From Amycolatopsis deserti (lineage in GTDB: Bacteria; Actinomycetota; Actinomycetes; Mycobacteriales; Pseudonocardiaceae), in the NCBI RefSeq assembly GCF_014653945.1, contig NZ_BNAU01000003.1, positions 372,001 through 436,000 on the forward strand: a stretch of 64,000 nucleotides of DNA. The letters run 5' to 3'. A program made the translations under genes and the position numbers. Positions 17,750-25,943 of this stretch are shown in pieces. Within the stretch, counting starts at the first letter, position 1. Each line of letters begins with the position of its first letter. The notes below the pieces were generated by a model. It saw nothing but the letters and a program-made list of their open reading frames with translations, was not told the origin of the DNA and did no database searches.

Positions 17750-17986
17750 TCAGGCCAGCGCGGCGCGGAAACGGTCCTCCTCGACCTTCCAGTAGCCGTG
17801 CTCCGCGCCGTCGACGAGGATCACCGGCACCCGGTCGCCGTACTCGGCCTGCCACTCCGGGTCGCTGTCGACGTCCTCGGCGCGCCACGGCACGCCCAGC
17901 TCGGCGCAGATCCGCTCGACGTCGCGTTCCGCCTGGACGCACGACGAGCAGCCCTGGCGGGTCATCACGGTCACTTCGTGGGCCAT
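17750..17986 (-). CDS. Glutaredoxin-family protein
   Basis: 78 aa, a minimal glutaredoxin/NrdH-like fold. The active site is C13-S-S-C16 (VMTRQGCSSCVQAE); the cis-proline loop is DRVPVILVDG. Such small actinobacterial proteins probably exchange disulfides, using mycothiol or thioredoxin reductase rather than glutathione. It ends 20 bp before the molybdopterin oxidoreductase start and begins 7 bp after the acyl-CoA synthetase stop, so the three genes may share a transcript. The link to the oxidoreductase is suggestive only. Confidence 0.88.
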   Translation of the reverse strand: MAHEVTVMTRQGCSSCVQAERDVERICAELGVPWRAEDVDSDPEWQAEYGDRVPVILVDGAEHGYWKVEEDRFRAALA

Positions 17987-17993
17987 GCCGAAA

Positions 17994-19487
17994 TCATCCC
18001 CGCAGCTGCACGCGGCGCAGCTTGCCGGTCGGCGAATGCGGCAGCCGCTCGGCGAACTCGACCGTGTGCGGCACCTTGTACCCGGCCAGCTGGGCCGCGC
18101 AGTGCTCGACGACCTGCTGCTCGGACAGCGACGCGCCGGGTGAGGGCACCACGACCGCCTTGACCGCCTCGCCGCTGCGCTCGTCGAGCACCCCGACCAC
18201 GGCCGATTCGGCGACCTCCGGCAGCTGCCCGATGACCTCCTCGACCTCGTGCGGGTACACGTTGAAGCCGTTGACGATGATCAGGTCGTTGGCGCGGTCC
18301 ACCAGGTGCAGGTCGCCGTCGCTGTCCAGGAAGCCGACGTCGCCGGTGCGGAACCAGCCGTCGGCGTCCGGCCCGTGCGTCCCGTCCGGCCAGTAGCCGG
18401 AGAACAGGTTCGCGCCACGGATCGCGACCAGACCGGTGCCGTCGCCGTCCTCGTCGAACACGTCGTCCGGGTCGTCCGGGTCCAGCGGCACCGGTTCGCC
18501 CGAGCCGTCCGGCCCGACCAGCCGGACCTCCACCCCGGGCAGCGGGCGGCCGGTCGATCCCGGTTTGGGGTAGCCGGTGACCAGGGTCGACGTCACCACC
18601 GGCGCGGTCTCGGTGAGCCCGTAGCCCTCGAAGACGCCCAGCCCGGTCTTCTCCCGGATCGCGGCCAGGACCTTCGGGTGCAGCGGCGCGGCGCCCGAGG
18701 TGAGCAGGCGGACCGTGCCCAGGCCCGCGGCCAGCTCCTCCGGCTCCAGCGCGGCCAGCTCGGCGTACATCGCCGGGACGCCGCCGATCACGGTGACGCG
18801 GTGGTCCGCGCACGCCTGCAGCGCCTGCCGCGCGTCGAACCGCTCGGCCAGCACCGCCGTCGCGCCCACCGCGGTGCTCAGCAGCAGCCCCGGGCCGAGG
18901 CCGTAGACGTGGAACAGCGGGATCGCGATCAGCACCCGGTCCGGGTGCCCGACCGGCGCCGGGTCGATCCGGCCCAGCTGCTCGAGGTTGGCCAGCAGCG
19001 CGCGGTGGGACAGCATCACGCCGCGCGGCGGTCCGGTGGTGCCCGAGGTGTAGGACAGCACGGCGATGTCCTCACCGCCGCCGCGGGCGGGAAAATTCGC
19101 ACCGGGACCGATTTCCGGCCGCAGCACCGGCGTCTCGTCCGCGCCGTCGTCGGGGTTCCGGCTGATCACCAGGCGCGCGCCGCTGTGCGCGAGCACGGTG
19201 TCCAGTTCCGGGCGCGGGGCCAGCGGCGAGATCGGCACGGCGATCGCACCGGACCGGGTGACGCCGAACAGGGTCACGGCGAAGTCCGCCGAGGTGGGCA
19301 GCCGCAACGCGACCCGGTCACCGGCCCGCACGCCCTGGTCGGTGAGCCGCTGCGCGAGCCCGCCCGCGGCCGCGTCCAGCTCCGACCAGGTCAGGCTGAC
19401 ACCGGCCGCGGTGTCGATCACCGCGACGGCGTCCGGCCACTGCCCGGCGGCGCTGGTGAGCAGGCCGGCGATGTTGCCCGTTGTCAT
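17994..19487 (-). CDS. AMP-binding acyl-CoA synthetase
   Basis: 497 aa from ATG 19487; a GTG or ATG further upstream lacks a ribosome site. The enzyme activates a carboxylic acid as acyl-AMP and transfers it to CoA. Motifs: SYTSGTTGPPRG (145-156), FEGYGLTETAPV, the ATP-ribose motif WFRTGDVGFLDSDGDLHLVD, the hinge RANDLIIVNGFNVYPHEVE, and the C-terminal lysine in PHSPTGKLRR. An unusually acidic insertion (DPDDPDDVFDEDGDG) lies before the GANLFSGYWPDG segment. Medium- or long-chain fatty acid specificity is likely but not provable here. Confidence 0.93.
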   Translation of the reverse strand: MTTGNIAGLLTSAAGQWPDAVAVIDTAAGVSLTWSELDAAAGGLAQRLTDQGVRAGDRVALRLPTSADFAVTLFGVTRSGAIAVPISPLAPRPELDTVLAHSGARLVISRNPDDGADETPVLRPEIGPGANFPARGGGEDIAVLSYTSGTTGPPRGVMLSHRALLANLEQLGRIDPAPVGHPDRVLIAIPLFHVYGLGPGLLLSTAVGATAVLAERFDARQALQACADHRVTVIGGVPAMYAELAALEPEELAAGLGTVRLLTSGAAPLHPKVLAAIREKTGLGVFEGYGLTETAPVVTSTLVTGYPKPGSTGRPLPGVEVRLVGPDGSGEPVPLDPDDPDDVFDEDGDGTGLVAIRGANLFSGYWPDGTHGPDADGWFRTGDVGFLDSDGDLHLVDRANDLIIVNGFNVYPHEVEEVIGQLPEVAESAVVGVLDERSGEAVKAVVVPSPGASLSEQQVVEHCAAQLAGYKVPHTVEFAERLPHSPTGKLRRVQLRG

Positions 19488-19654
19488 GGAGGTCAGTGTG
19501 GCACCATCCAGGCGCCGTCTCACCCGTCATGGGGAAGCTCGGCGATCGTCGCTCTTCCGAGACCCCCGCCACTACCTACTTCCGGGTAACTACACGTATG
19601 CTGCTTCTCGCGTCGTAGTGGTGATGATCACTCGGGCCGGACGAAGGAGTCGCC

Positions 19655-20302
19655 GTGACGAACTGGCTTGCCGCCCGCCCAGCGGGTCTGCACGTCGGCA
19701 CGGTCACCCACGTGGACGAGGTGCCGGACGAGCAGGCGGGGCCGTGGGCCCTGGTCCGCGCCGCCCAGCAGGGTGACACCGCCGCCTTCGGCGTGCTCTA
19801 CGACCAGTACGTCGACGTCGTCTACCGCTACGTGTACTTCCGCCTCAGCGACCGCGAGCTGGCCGAGGACATCACGAGCGAGACCTTCCTGCGGGCGCTG
19901 CGCCGGATCTCCTCGGTCAGCTACCAGGGCCGCGACGTCGGCGCGTGGTTCGTCACCATCGCCCGCAACATCGTGCTCGACCACCTCAAGTCCAGCCGGT
20001 ACAAGCTCGAGGTGGTCACCGACGAGGTGGCCGACTCGGGCACGGCGCCGTTCGCCGCGCCCCCGGGGCCGGACGCGGGCCCGGAGCAGCAGGCGGTGAC
20101 CAGCGCGACCCGCGACGCGCTGCTGTCCGCGATCGCCGGCCTGGGCGACGACCAGCGGGAATGCATCGTCCTGCGGTTCATCCAGGGCCTGTCGCTGGCC
20201 GAGACCGCGCAGATCATGAAGCGCAACGAGGGCGCCATCAAGGCGTTGCAGCACCGCGCGGTGCGCAAGCTCGCGCAGCTCCTTCCGGACGGGTGGCGCT
20301 GA
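19655..20302 (+). CDS. ECF sigma factor, BldN-like
   Basis: 215 aa from GTG 19655 behind GAAGGAG (19643-19649). An N-terminal extension of about 35 residues precedes region 2 (AFGVLYDQYVDVVYRYVYFR, then ELAEDITSETFLRALRRI). After a linker rich in Ala and Pro comes region 4 (GDDQRECIVLRFIQGLSLAE). The next gene encodes a membrane protein with a DUF5667-type segment, as in the Streptomyces BldN-RsbN pair, where RsbN holds BldN at the membrane. The pairing supports a BldN-type assignment; target genes are unknown. Confidence 0.9.
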   Translation: MTNWLAARPAGLHVGTVTHVDEVPDEQAGPWALVRAAQQGDTAAFGVLYDQYVDVVYRYVYFRLSDRELAEDITSETFLRALRRISSVSYQGRDVGAWFVTIARNIVLDHLKSSRYKLEVVTDEVADSGTAPFAAPPGPDAGPEQQAVTSATRDALLSAIAGLGDDQRECIVLRFIQGLSLAETAQIMKRNEGAIKALQHRAVRKLAQLLPDGWR

Positions 20303-20341
20303 ACGCGTAACAACCGGACGGTTTGCGTCGTTGCAGGTGGT

Positions 20342-21340
20342 GTGGAGGAACACCGGTGGTCGGCGCGTGAGCTGGAGGTCATCTCCGGTCTTCGCGGACT
20401 GGGTCGCGCCGTCGAACCGGACGAGCACACCAGGGCGCGGATCCGCGCCGACATCTCGCGGAAGCTGGAGGCGGAACCCAGCCGGCGCCGGCGCGTGCTG
20501 GCGACGTTCCTCGCCGCCGCGGCCGCGCTGATCGTCTTCGTCGGAGGGGTCGGCCTGCTGCTCTCCCGCGAATCGCTGCCCGGTGACCCCCTCTACGGCA
20601 TGAAGCTGGCGAGCGAGGACGCCGAGCTGCAGCTCACCTTCGACGAGGCCGCGCGCGGCTCGAAGCACCTGCAGTTCGCGTCGAACCGGCTCGACGAGCT
20701 CGCCGCGATGCCCTCCCCCGACGCCTCCGCTTTTCTGACAACGTTGTCGGCATTCGCGACGGAGGCGACGGCCGGGACCGCGCAGCTCACCGTGCTCGGC
20801 GTGCAAGGCGACACGGCGCGGCTGGACCAGCTGCGGACGTGGGCGCGTGAGCAGGCCGGCAAGCTCGGCGGCCTCGGCGTGCCGGACGGCGCGCGCAACG
20901 GGTTCACCCAGGCCGGGGCGCTGCTCAACCGCATCGACGCGCGGGCGGTGGCGCTGGCCTCGCGGCTGCCCTGCTACCGCATCACCACCGGCGAGGCCGA
21001 CGACCTGGGCGCGATCCCGGCGGCCGGCGAATGCACCATCCCGCCGGACGCGCTGCTCGGCGTTCCGACCGAAGCGCCACTGCCGCCGGTGAGCACGGTG
21101 TCCCCGCCGCCGGTCGACATCGCGACGACGCCGACCGCGCCCGCTTCGACCACGCCGGTCGTGCCTCCCGCGACGGGCCCGCTGCCGCCATCGAGCAGCG
21201 GACAGGCGCCGCCGGTGCTGCCGCCGCCGATCAGCGCGCCGACCAGCACCCGGCTCCCGGCGCCGTCGACCACCACACCACCGCCGTTGATCTCGATCCC
21301 GCCGCTGATCCCCGGCCTGCCGGGCCTCGGCATCGGCTGA
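20342..21340 (+). CDS. RsbN-like membrane anti-sigma factor (DUF5667)
   Basis: 332 aa from GTG 20342, 39 bp after the sigma gene. Residues 1-50 are cytoplasmic and charged, the likely sigma-binding part. One transmembrane helix lies at about 52-74 (VLATFLAAAAALIVFVGGVG). The DUF5667 hallmark LPGDPLYGMKLASEDAELQL follows at 79-98, then a helical extracytoplasmic domain to about 190. The C-terminal 105 residues are rich in Pro, Ser and Thr, typical of a cell-wall-spanning tail. It probably sequesters the ECF factor until an envelope signal. Confidence 0.88.
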   Translation: MEEHRWSARELEVISGLRGLGRAVEPDEHTRARIRADISRKLEAEPSRRRRVLATFLAAAAALIVFVGGVGLLLSRESLPGDPLYGMKLASEDAELQLTFDEAARGSKHLQFASNRLDELAAMPSPDASAFLTTLSAFATEATAGTAQLTVLGVQGDTARLDQLRTWAREQAGKLGGLGVPDGARNGFTQAGALLNRIDARAVALASRLPCYRITTGEADDLGAIPAAGECTIPPDALLGVPTEAPLPPVSTVSPPPVDIATTPTAPASTTPVVPPATGPLPPSSSGQAPPVLPPPISAPTSTRLPAPSTTTPPPLISIPPLIPGLPGLGIG

Positions 21341-21344
21341 CCGC

Positions 21345-21659
21345 TCAGTGCAGGACCTTCAGGCCGACCACCCCGGCGACGATCAGCCCCAGGCACACCA
21401 GCCGGGCCGCGGTGGCCGGTTCCCCGAGCGCGACCATGCCGTACAGGGCGGTCCCGAGCGCGCCGATGCCCACCCACACGGCGTAACCGGTGCCGATCGG
21501 GATGGACCGCATCGCGTAGGCGAGCCCGGCCATGCTGGCGGCCAGCGCGACCACGAACACGAGGCTCGGCCCGAGCCGGGTGAAGCCGCGGGCCGCGTTC
21601 AACGCCGCGGCCCAGACGGTTTCGAGGATCCCGGACACGATGAGCACGATCCACGCCAC
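21345..21659 (-). CDS. Small multidrug resistance family exporter (SugE/Gdx-like)
   Basis: 104 aa, four transmembrane helices, family length. The essential proton/substrate glutamate is E13 in the first helix (IVSGILETVWAAALNAARGF). The WAAALNAARGFTRLGPS segment resembles guanidinium exporters of the SugE/Gdx subgroup rather than EmrE drug exporters. It acts as an antiparallel dimer in the membrane. No guanidine riboswitch is visible upstream, and only this single subunit gene is present. It converges with the anti-sigma gene with a 4-bp gap. Confidence 0.9.
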   Translation of the reverse strand: MAWIVLIVSGILETVWAAALNAARGFTRLGPSLVFVVALAASMAGLAYAMRSIPIGTGYAVWVGIGALGTALYGMVALGEPATAARLVCLGLIVAGVVGLKVLH

Positions 21660-21672
21660 GGCAGGCAGTCTC

Positions 21673-23628
21673 TCAGCCGGCCCCGCGGCGCTGCGCCCGG
21701 AACACCACGAACAGCAGGCGCAGCCCCAGCAGCGCGCTGATCACCAGCAGGTTGTAGCCGAACACGTGGTTCAGCGTCAGCTCGGGCAGCACCCGGGGCC
21801 CGCCGGTGCTCGCCAGCAACAGGACCGCCATCAGGCCGGTCGCCGCGCCGGTCAGGGCCAGCAACAGCTCGTGCAGCATGCCGAAGACCACCGCCCGGTC
21901 GCGCTCGTCGGCGAAGGTGCGCACGTTGACCGTCAGCCGGCCCTGCTCCAGCGCCGACGTCAGCCGGTCCACGCGGCGGGGCAGGCGGCGCAGCACCGGC
22001 AGCATCGCGACCAGCTCCTCGGTCGCCGCGCCGCGCAGCGAGCCGGGCCGCAGCCGCTCCCCGACCAGCGAACCGGCGAACGACCGGGACTCGCCGAGGA
22101 TGTCGAAGCCCGGCGACAAGAGACCGAGCGTGCCCTCCATCGTCGCCAGCGCCCGGAACACCGCCGCGATCGCCGGCGGGATCGACAACCGGAACTCGGC
22201 GATGATCCGGAACAGATCGGTGAACAGGTCCGCGTCCGGCGACCGGCCGTGCGACAGGTGCTTGGCGATCAGCGCGCCCAGCGCCCGTTCCAGGCGCTGC
22301 TCGTCGATCTCGTCCGGCCGGTCCACGATCTCCAGGAGGCCGTCCCGCAGCCCCTCCGGATCACCGCGGTCGACAGCGGCGAACAGGTTCGCCAGGCCAC
22401 CGCGCAGGGACGAGTCGAGGCGGCCGACCGACCCGAAGTCCAGCAGCCCGAGGGTGCCGTCGGTGAGCAGGAGGACGTTGCCCGGGTGCGGGTCGGCGTG
22501 GAAGACGCCGTGCAGCAGGACCTGCCGGAGCAGCGAGTCGAGCAGGCCGCGGGCCAGGACCGCGCGCCGTTCGGCTGGCACCTCGCCGATGCCCTCGCGC
22601 ACCGGCACGCCGTGCAGGCGCCGCATGACCAGCACGCGTTCGCCGGACAGGTCGGCGTGCACGGCGGGCAGCGCGACGGGCGAGCCGTTCTCGGCGGCGG
22701 CGACCGCGGTGAGGTTGCGGGCCTCGACCCGGAAGTCCAGCTCCTCGGTGAGCGCGGCGCGGAAGCCTTCGGCGAGGTCGAGCACACCGAGCGACCGCGC
22801 CCAGGCCGCGCGCAGCTCGAGCGAGCGCGCGACGCGGAAGACGATGTCCAGGTCGCGCTCGACGATCCGGTCGATGCCCGGGCGGCGCACCTTGACGACG
22901 ACGTCCTCACCGCTGTGCAGCCGGGCCCGGTAGACCTGGGCGATCGACGCGGCGCCGAGCGGTTCGGGGTCGAACTCGGCGAACACCTCGGCGCGCGGGC
23001 GGCCCAGCTCGGCCTCCAGCTCGCGCTCGACGTCGGCGAATGGCACCGGCGCGACGCGGTCCTGCAGCAGGCTCAGCTCGTCGATGAACACCGGCGGCAG
23101 CACGTCCGGCCGGGTGGACAGGATCTGGCCGAGCTTCACGAAGGTGGCGCCACCGTCCTCCAGCGCGCGCCGCAGCGAGCGGGCCAGGGTGGCGTGCCGG
23201 CCGGAGTCGGTGACGCGGCGGCCGGTGAGGTACGGCCCGATGCCGTGCTTCACCGCGATGCGCGTGATCTGCGAGTACCGGCGGGTCCGGGCGAACCGCG
23301 CGCGCAGCGACCGGACCCGGCCGAGCAGCCCGAGCCCGCCGCCGCTGGGGACGGCCATCTCGGCGAGGAACAGGAAGATCAGCGTCGCCAGGAACGCGCA
23401 TCCGGCGAGCGGCAGGATGAACCCGAGGTAGGCGCCGGTGGAATCGCGTGTCAGCACCCCGATCCGGCCCGCCAGTCCACCCGCGACGGCCCACCCGGCG
23501 GCGGCGCCGAGCAGCGCCCGGAACGTCCCGATCCGCACGCCGAGCACCCGGCGCGAGGCGACCACGAGCGGCCACAGCATGAGGAGGTAGACGGGCAGGC
23601 TGAGCAGCCCCAGCAGCGTTGGCGACAT
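21673..23628 (-). CDS. AarF/ABC1/UbiB family atypical kinase
   Basis: 651 aa from ATG 23628 behind GGGGGA. Three N-terminal membrane helices (about 5-25, 38-58, 68-90) precede the UbiB-type kinase-like domain: the signature KLGQILSTRPD (165-175), the alanine-rich loop LGAASIAQVYRA (224-235), the lysine of VVVKVRRPG, HADPHPGNV (377-385) and DFG (397-399). Two C-terminal hydrophobic segments follow. The family supports isoprenoid-quinone synthesis or lipid homeostasis in eukaryotes and proteobacteria; the actinobacterial role is undefined. It is divergent from the HAD phosphatase gene. Confidence 0.92.
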   Translation of the reverse strand: MSPTLLGLLSLPVYLLMLWPLVVASRRVLGVRIGTFRALLGAAAGWAVAGGLAGRIGVLTRDSTGAYLGFILPLAGCAFLATLIFLFLAEMAVPSGGGLGLLGRVRSLRARFARTRRYSQITRIAVKHGIGPYLTGRRVTDSGRHATLARSLRRALEDGGATFVKLGQILSTRPDVLPPVFIDELSLLQDRVAPVPFADVERELEAELGRPRAEVFAEFDPEPLGAASIAQVYRARLHSGEDVVVKVRRPGIDRIVERDLDIVFRVARSLELRAAWARSLGVLDLAEGFRAALTEELDFRVEARNLTAVAAAENGSPVALPAVHADLSGERVLVMRRLHGVPVREGIGEVPAERRAVLARGLLDSLLRQVLLHGVFHADPHPGNVLLLTDGTLGLLDFGSVGRLDSSLRGGLANLFAAVDRGDPEGLRDGLLEIVDRPDEIDEQRLERALGALIAKHLSHGRSPDADLFTDLFRIIAEFRLSIPPAIAAVFRALATMEGTLGLLSPGFDILGESRSFAGSLVGERLRPGSLRGAATEELVAMLPVLRRLPRRVDRLTSALEQGRLTVNVRTFADERDRAVVFGMLHELLLALTGAATGLMAVLLLASTGGPRVLPELTLNHVFGYNLLVISALLGLRLLFVVFRAQRRGAG

Positions 23629-23761
23629 GGTGATTTCCCCCGGGGTGCGATGAGTGCCCCGATCGAAGCACACCGGCGCCCGGTCTGGAGGGATCGCCTG
23701 ATCCGGATGCGTGACCTGCTCGCTACGCTGATCCCAGGGACAAGCGCAGGAGGCGGTGTGC

Positions 23762-24646
23762 GTGTGGCGTAGCAGGGGTGACGGCCCGGAGCGCGAACGG
23801 CTCGCCGAGATGGCCGGCGAGGCGTCGGCCGACGCCGCCGTGGCCATGGAGGCCCAGGCCGACGTGCCCCCGGCCCCGCCGGACCTGACCGCCGCCGCGT
23901 TCTTCGACGTGGACAACACGATGATGATGGGCGCGTCGATCTTCCACTTCGCCCGCGGGCTGGCCGCGCGCAAGTACTTCACGACCTCGGACCTGGCCGG
24001 GTTCGCGTGGCAGCAGATCAAGTTCCGGGTCGGCGGGCGCGAGTCGCACAGCGGCGTGCAGTCGAGCCGGGAGCAGGCGCTGTCGTTCGTCGCGGGCAAG
24101 ACGGTCGCCGAGATGAACCAGGTCGGCGAGGAGATCTACGACGAGCTGATGGCCGACAAGATCTGGTCGGGCACCCGCGCGCTGGCCGAGATGCACCTCA
24201 ACGCGGGCCAGCGGGTGTGGCTGGTGACGGCGACGCCGGTCGAACTGGCGGCGATCATCTCCCGGCGGCTCGGGCTGACCGGCGCGCTGGGCACGGTCGC
24301 CGAGCACGTGGACGGCGTCTACACCGGCCGGTTGGTCGGCGATCTGCTGCACGGGAGGGCGAAGGCGCACGCGGTGCGCGCGCTGGCCGCCCGGGAGGGC
24401 CTGAACCTCCGGCGGTGCACGGCGTACTCGGACTCGTCGAACGACATCCCGATGCTGTCGGTGTGCGGCACGGCGGTGGCGGTCAATCCGGACGCCGGCC
24501 TGCGCGAGGTGGCGCGCGCCCGAGGCTGGGAGATCCGCGACTTCCGGACCGGCCGCAAGGCCGCGAAGATCGGGGTGCCGTCGGTGCTGGGCGCGGGCGC
24601 GCTGGCGGGCGCCGTGGCGGCCGGAATGGCCTACCGGCGCCGCTGA
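23762..24646 (+). CDS. HAD-IB family hydrolase (SerB1/CicA-like)
   Basis: 294 aa. GTG 23762 is preferred because AGGAGG (23748-23753) is 8 bp upstream; GTG 23756 would be only 2 bp away. The HAD nucleophile motif is FFDVDNTMM (D49, D51); motif II is WLVTATP; motifs III-IV are HGRAKAHAV and [13 protein letters not shown]-terminal hydrophobic helix ([19 protein letters not shown]) may tether it to the membrane. Such proteins are annotated as phosphoserine-phosphatase-like, but CicA relatives act on lipid or nucleotide phosphates. The nearby acyltransferase makes a phospholipid role plausible (inference). Confidence 0.9.
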   Translation: MWRSRGDGPERERLAEMAGEASADAAVAMEAQADVPPAPPDLTAAAFFDVDNTMMMGASIFHFARGLAARKYFTTSDLAGFAWQQIKFRVGGRESHSGVQSSREQALSFVAGKTVAEMNQVGEEIYDELMADKIWSGTRALAEMHLNAGQRVWLVTATPVELAAIISRRLGLTGALGTVAEHVDGVYTGRLVGDLLHGRAKAHAVRALAAREGLNLRRCTAYSDSSNDIPMLSVCGTAVAVNPDAGLREVARARGWEIRDFRTGRKAAKIGVPSVLGAGALAGAVAAGMAYRRR

Positions 24647-24651
24647 CCACC

Positions 24652-24669
24652 CCCGCCGCCCGCGGCGGG
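24652..24669 (+). terminator. Hairpin downstream of the HAD hydrolase gene
   Basis: CCCGCCGC (24652-24659) pairs with GCGGCGGG (24662-24669). It starts 5 bp after the stop codon and lacks a T-run. Confidence 0.5.
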
Positions 24670-24741
24670 TTCCCGCCGCCCCGGCGGCGTGTTGGCCACT
24701 CCCGGCCCGCGGCAGCGGTTCAACCCCTCGCGCGTGCCGGC

Positions 24742-24897
24742 CTACCGGCGCTGCTGCCCCCGCTCACCGCGCCGGTCGTCACTCCGCCGGTTCTGCGTCG
24801 ATTCGCCGGCCGGGATGCCCGTCACCAGGTTCGCCAGCTTCAGCACCCCGCCCACGACACGCCCCACCGAGTACGCGATCCGCGTGATCAACCCCAT
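24742..24897 (-). CDS. Possible 51-aa small protein
   Basis: A short leftward reading frame starts at ATG 24897, 25 bp after the acyltransferase stop codon. Its first 30 residues form an amphipathic or weakly hydrophobic segment (GLITRIAYSVGRVVGGVLKL), followed by a polar, Arg-rich tail (NRRSDDRRGERGQQRR). The ribosome site (GGGTGG) is modest. Position after the acyltransferase suggests the same transcript. I do not recognise a family and it could be a chance frame. Confidence 0.4.
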   Translation of the reverse strand: MGLITRIAYSVGRVVGGVLKLANLVTGIPAGESTQNRRSDDRRGERGQQRR

Positions 24898-24922
24898 GCC
24901 ACCCAGGATGGCACGAACCCGC

Positions 24923-25915
24923 TCAGTCCTTGAACGGGCTGCGCCGGTGCGCCAACCGCCGGTACAGGGTCGTCTGGATGGACTCGCGCACCTGGTCGGT
25001 CAGCGAGAACACCAGCATCGGGTCGTCGAGGTCCTCCTCGGCATAAGAATCCGTCTGGATCGGCTCGCCGAACTCGATATGCCACTTCGTCGGCAGCGGG
25101 ATCGCACCCAGCGGCCCCAGCAGCGGGAAGAACGGCGTCACCGGGAAGTACGGCAACCCCAGCAACCGCGCCAGCGGCTTCAGGTCACCGATCTTCGGGT
25201 AGATCTCCTCGGCACCCACGATCGAGCAGGGGATGATCGGCACCCGCGTCCGCAGCGCCGCCGACACGAACCCGCCGCGCCCGAACCGCTGCAGCCGGTA
25301 CCGCGCGGAGAACGGCTTGCCGATGCCCTTGTAGCCCTCCGGCCACACCCCGACCAGCTCGCCGGAGCACAGCAACCGCTCGGCGTCGGCCGCGCACGCC
25401 AGCGTCTGGCCGGTCTTGCGCGCCAGCGCCCCGAGCAGCGGCGTCTTGAACACCAGGTCCGCGCCGAGCATGCGCAGGTGCCGGTGGCCAGGGGTCTCGT
25501 CGTGCACGGCGACCGCCGTCATCACCGCGTCCAGCGGCAGCGTCCCGGAGTGGTTGCACACGATGAGCCCGCCGCCCTCGGCGGGCAGGTTCTCCACGCC
25601 GTGCGTGGTCACCCGGAAGTACTTCTCGTACAGCAGCCGGAACGGCGGCAGCACCACGGTGTCGGTCAGCTCCGGGTCGAACCCGAACTCGTCGACGTCG
25701 TAGTCGCCGGTCAGCCGGTGCCGGACGAACTCGAGGAGCCGGCTCAGCGGGTCCGGTTCCGGGGCCGGCGCCTCCGCGGCCGGCGGGCTCTGCGTCGGGA
25801 ACGCCACGACGGGCGCGTCGGCGGGGGTTTCCCCGGCGCGCGGCGGGACGTCCGCCGGCTTCTCGCGCCCGGGTGCGTGCAGGGGGATGACCTGGGCTTC
25901 CGCGCTGGTCGTCAC
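24923..25915 (-). CDS. Lysophospholipid acyltransferase family protein (PlsC fold, Rv0502-like)
   Basis: 330 aa from GTG 25915. A polar, Pro/Ala-rich N-terminus of about 60 residues precedes the acyltransferase domain. The acyl-CoA site is LIVCNHSGTLPLDAV (His122, Asp129); the substrate-binding motif is VGVWPEGYKGIGKPF; later segments PIIPCSIVGAEEIYP and a C-terminal helix complete the fold. It probably acylates a glycerophospholipid or related acceptor at the inner membrane face. It lies 28 bp downstream of the epimerase gene, matching mycobacterial Rv0501-Rv0502. Confidence 0.9.
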   Translation of the reverse strand: MTTSAEAQVIPLHAPGREKPADVPPRAGETPADAPVVAFPTQSPPAAEAPAPEPDPLSRLLEFVRHRLTGDYDVDEFGFDPELTDTVVLPPFRLLYEKYFRVTTHGVENLPAEGGGLIVCNHSGTLPLDAVMTAVAVHDETPGHRHLRMLGADLVFKTPLLGALARKTGQTLACAADAERLLCSGELVGVWPEGYKGIGKPFSARYRLQRFGRGGFVSAALRTRVPIIPCSIVGAEEIYPKIGDLKPLARLLGLPYFPVTPFFPLLGPLGAIPLPTKWHIEFGEPIQTDSYAEEDLDDPMLVFSLTDQVRESIQTTLYRRLAHRRSPFKD

Positions 25916-25943
25916 TTGTCTTGCCCCGCTTTCCTCTCTCTGG

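Noticed and set aside
19621-19631. Operator GTGATGATCAC before the sigma factor gene
   Set aside because: A palindrome of 5-bp arms with one centre base is too short to separate from chance in this context.
21345-21659. Guanidine riboswitch upstream of the SMR gene
   Set aside because: The upstream 13 bases lead directly into the aarF 3' end; no room and no conserved riboswitch elements.
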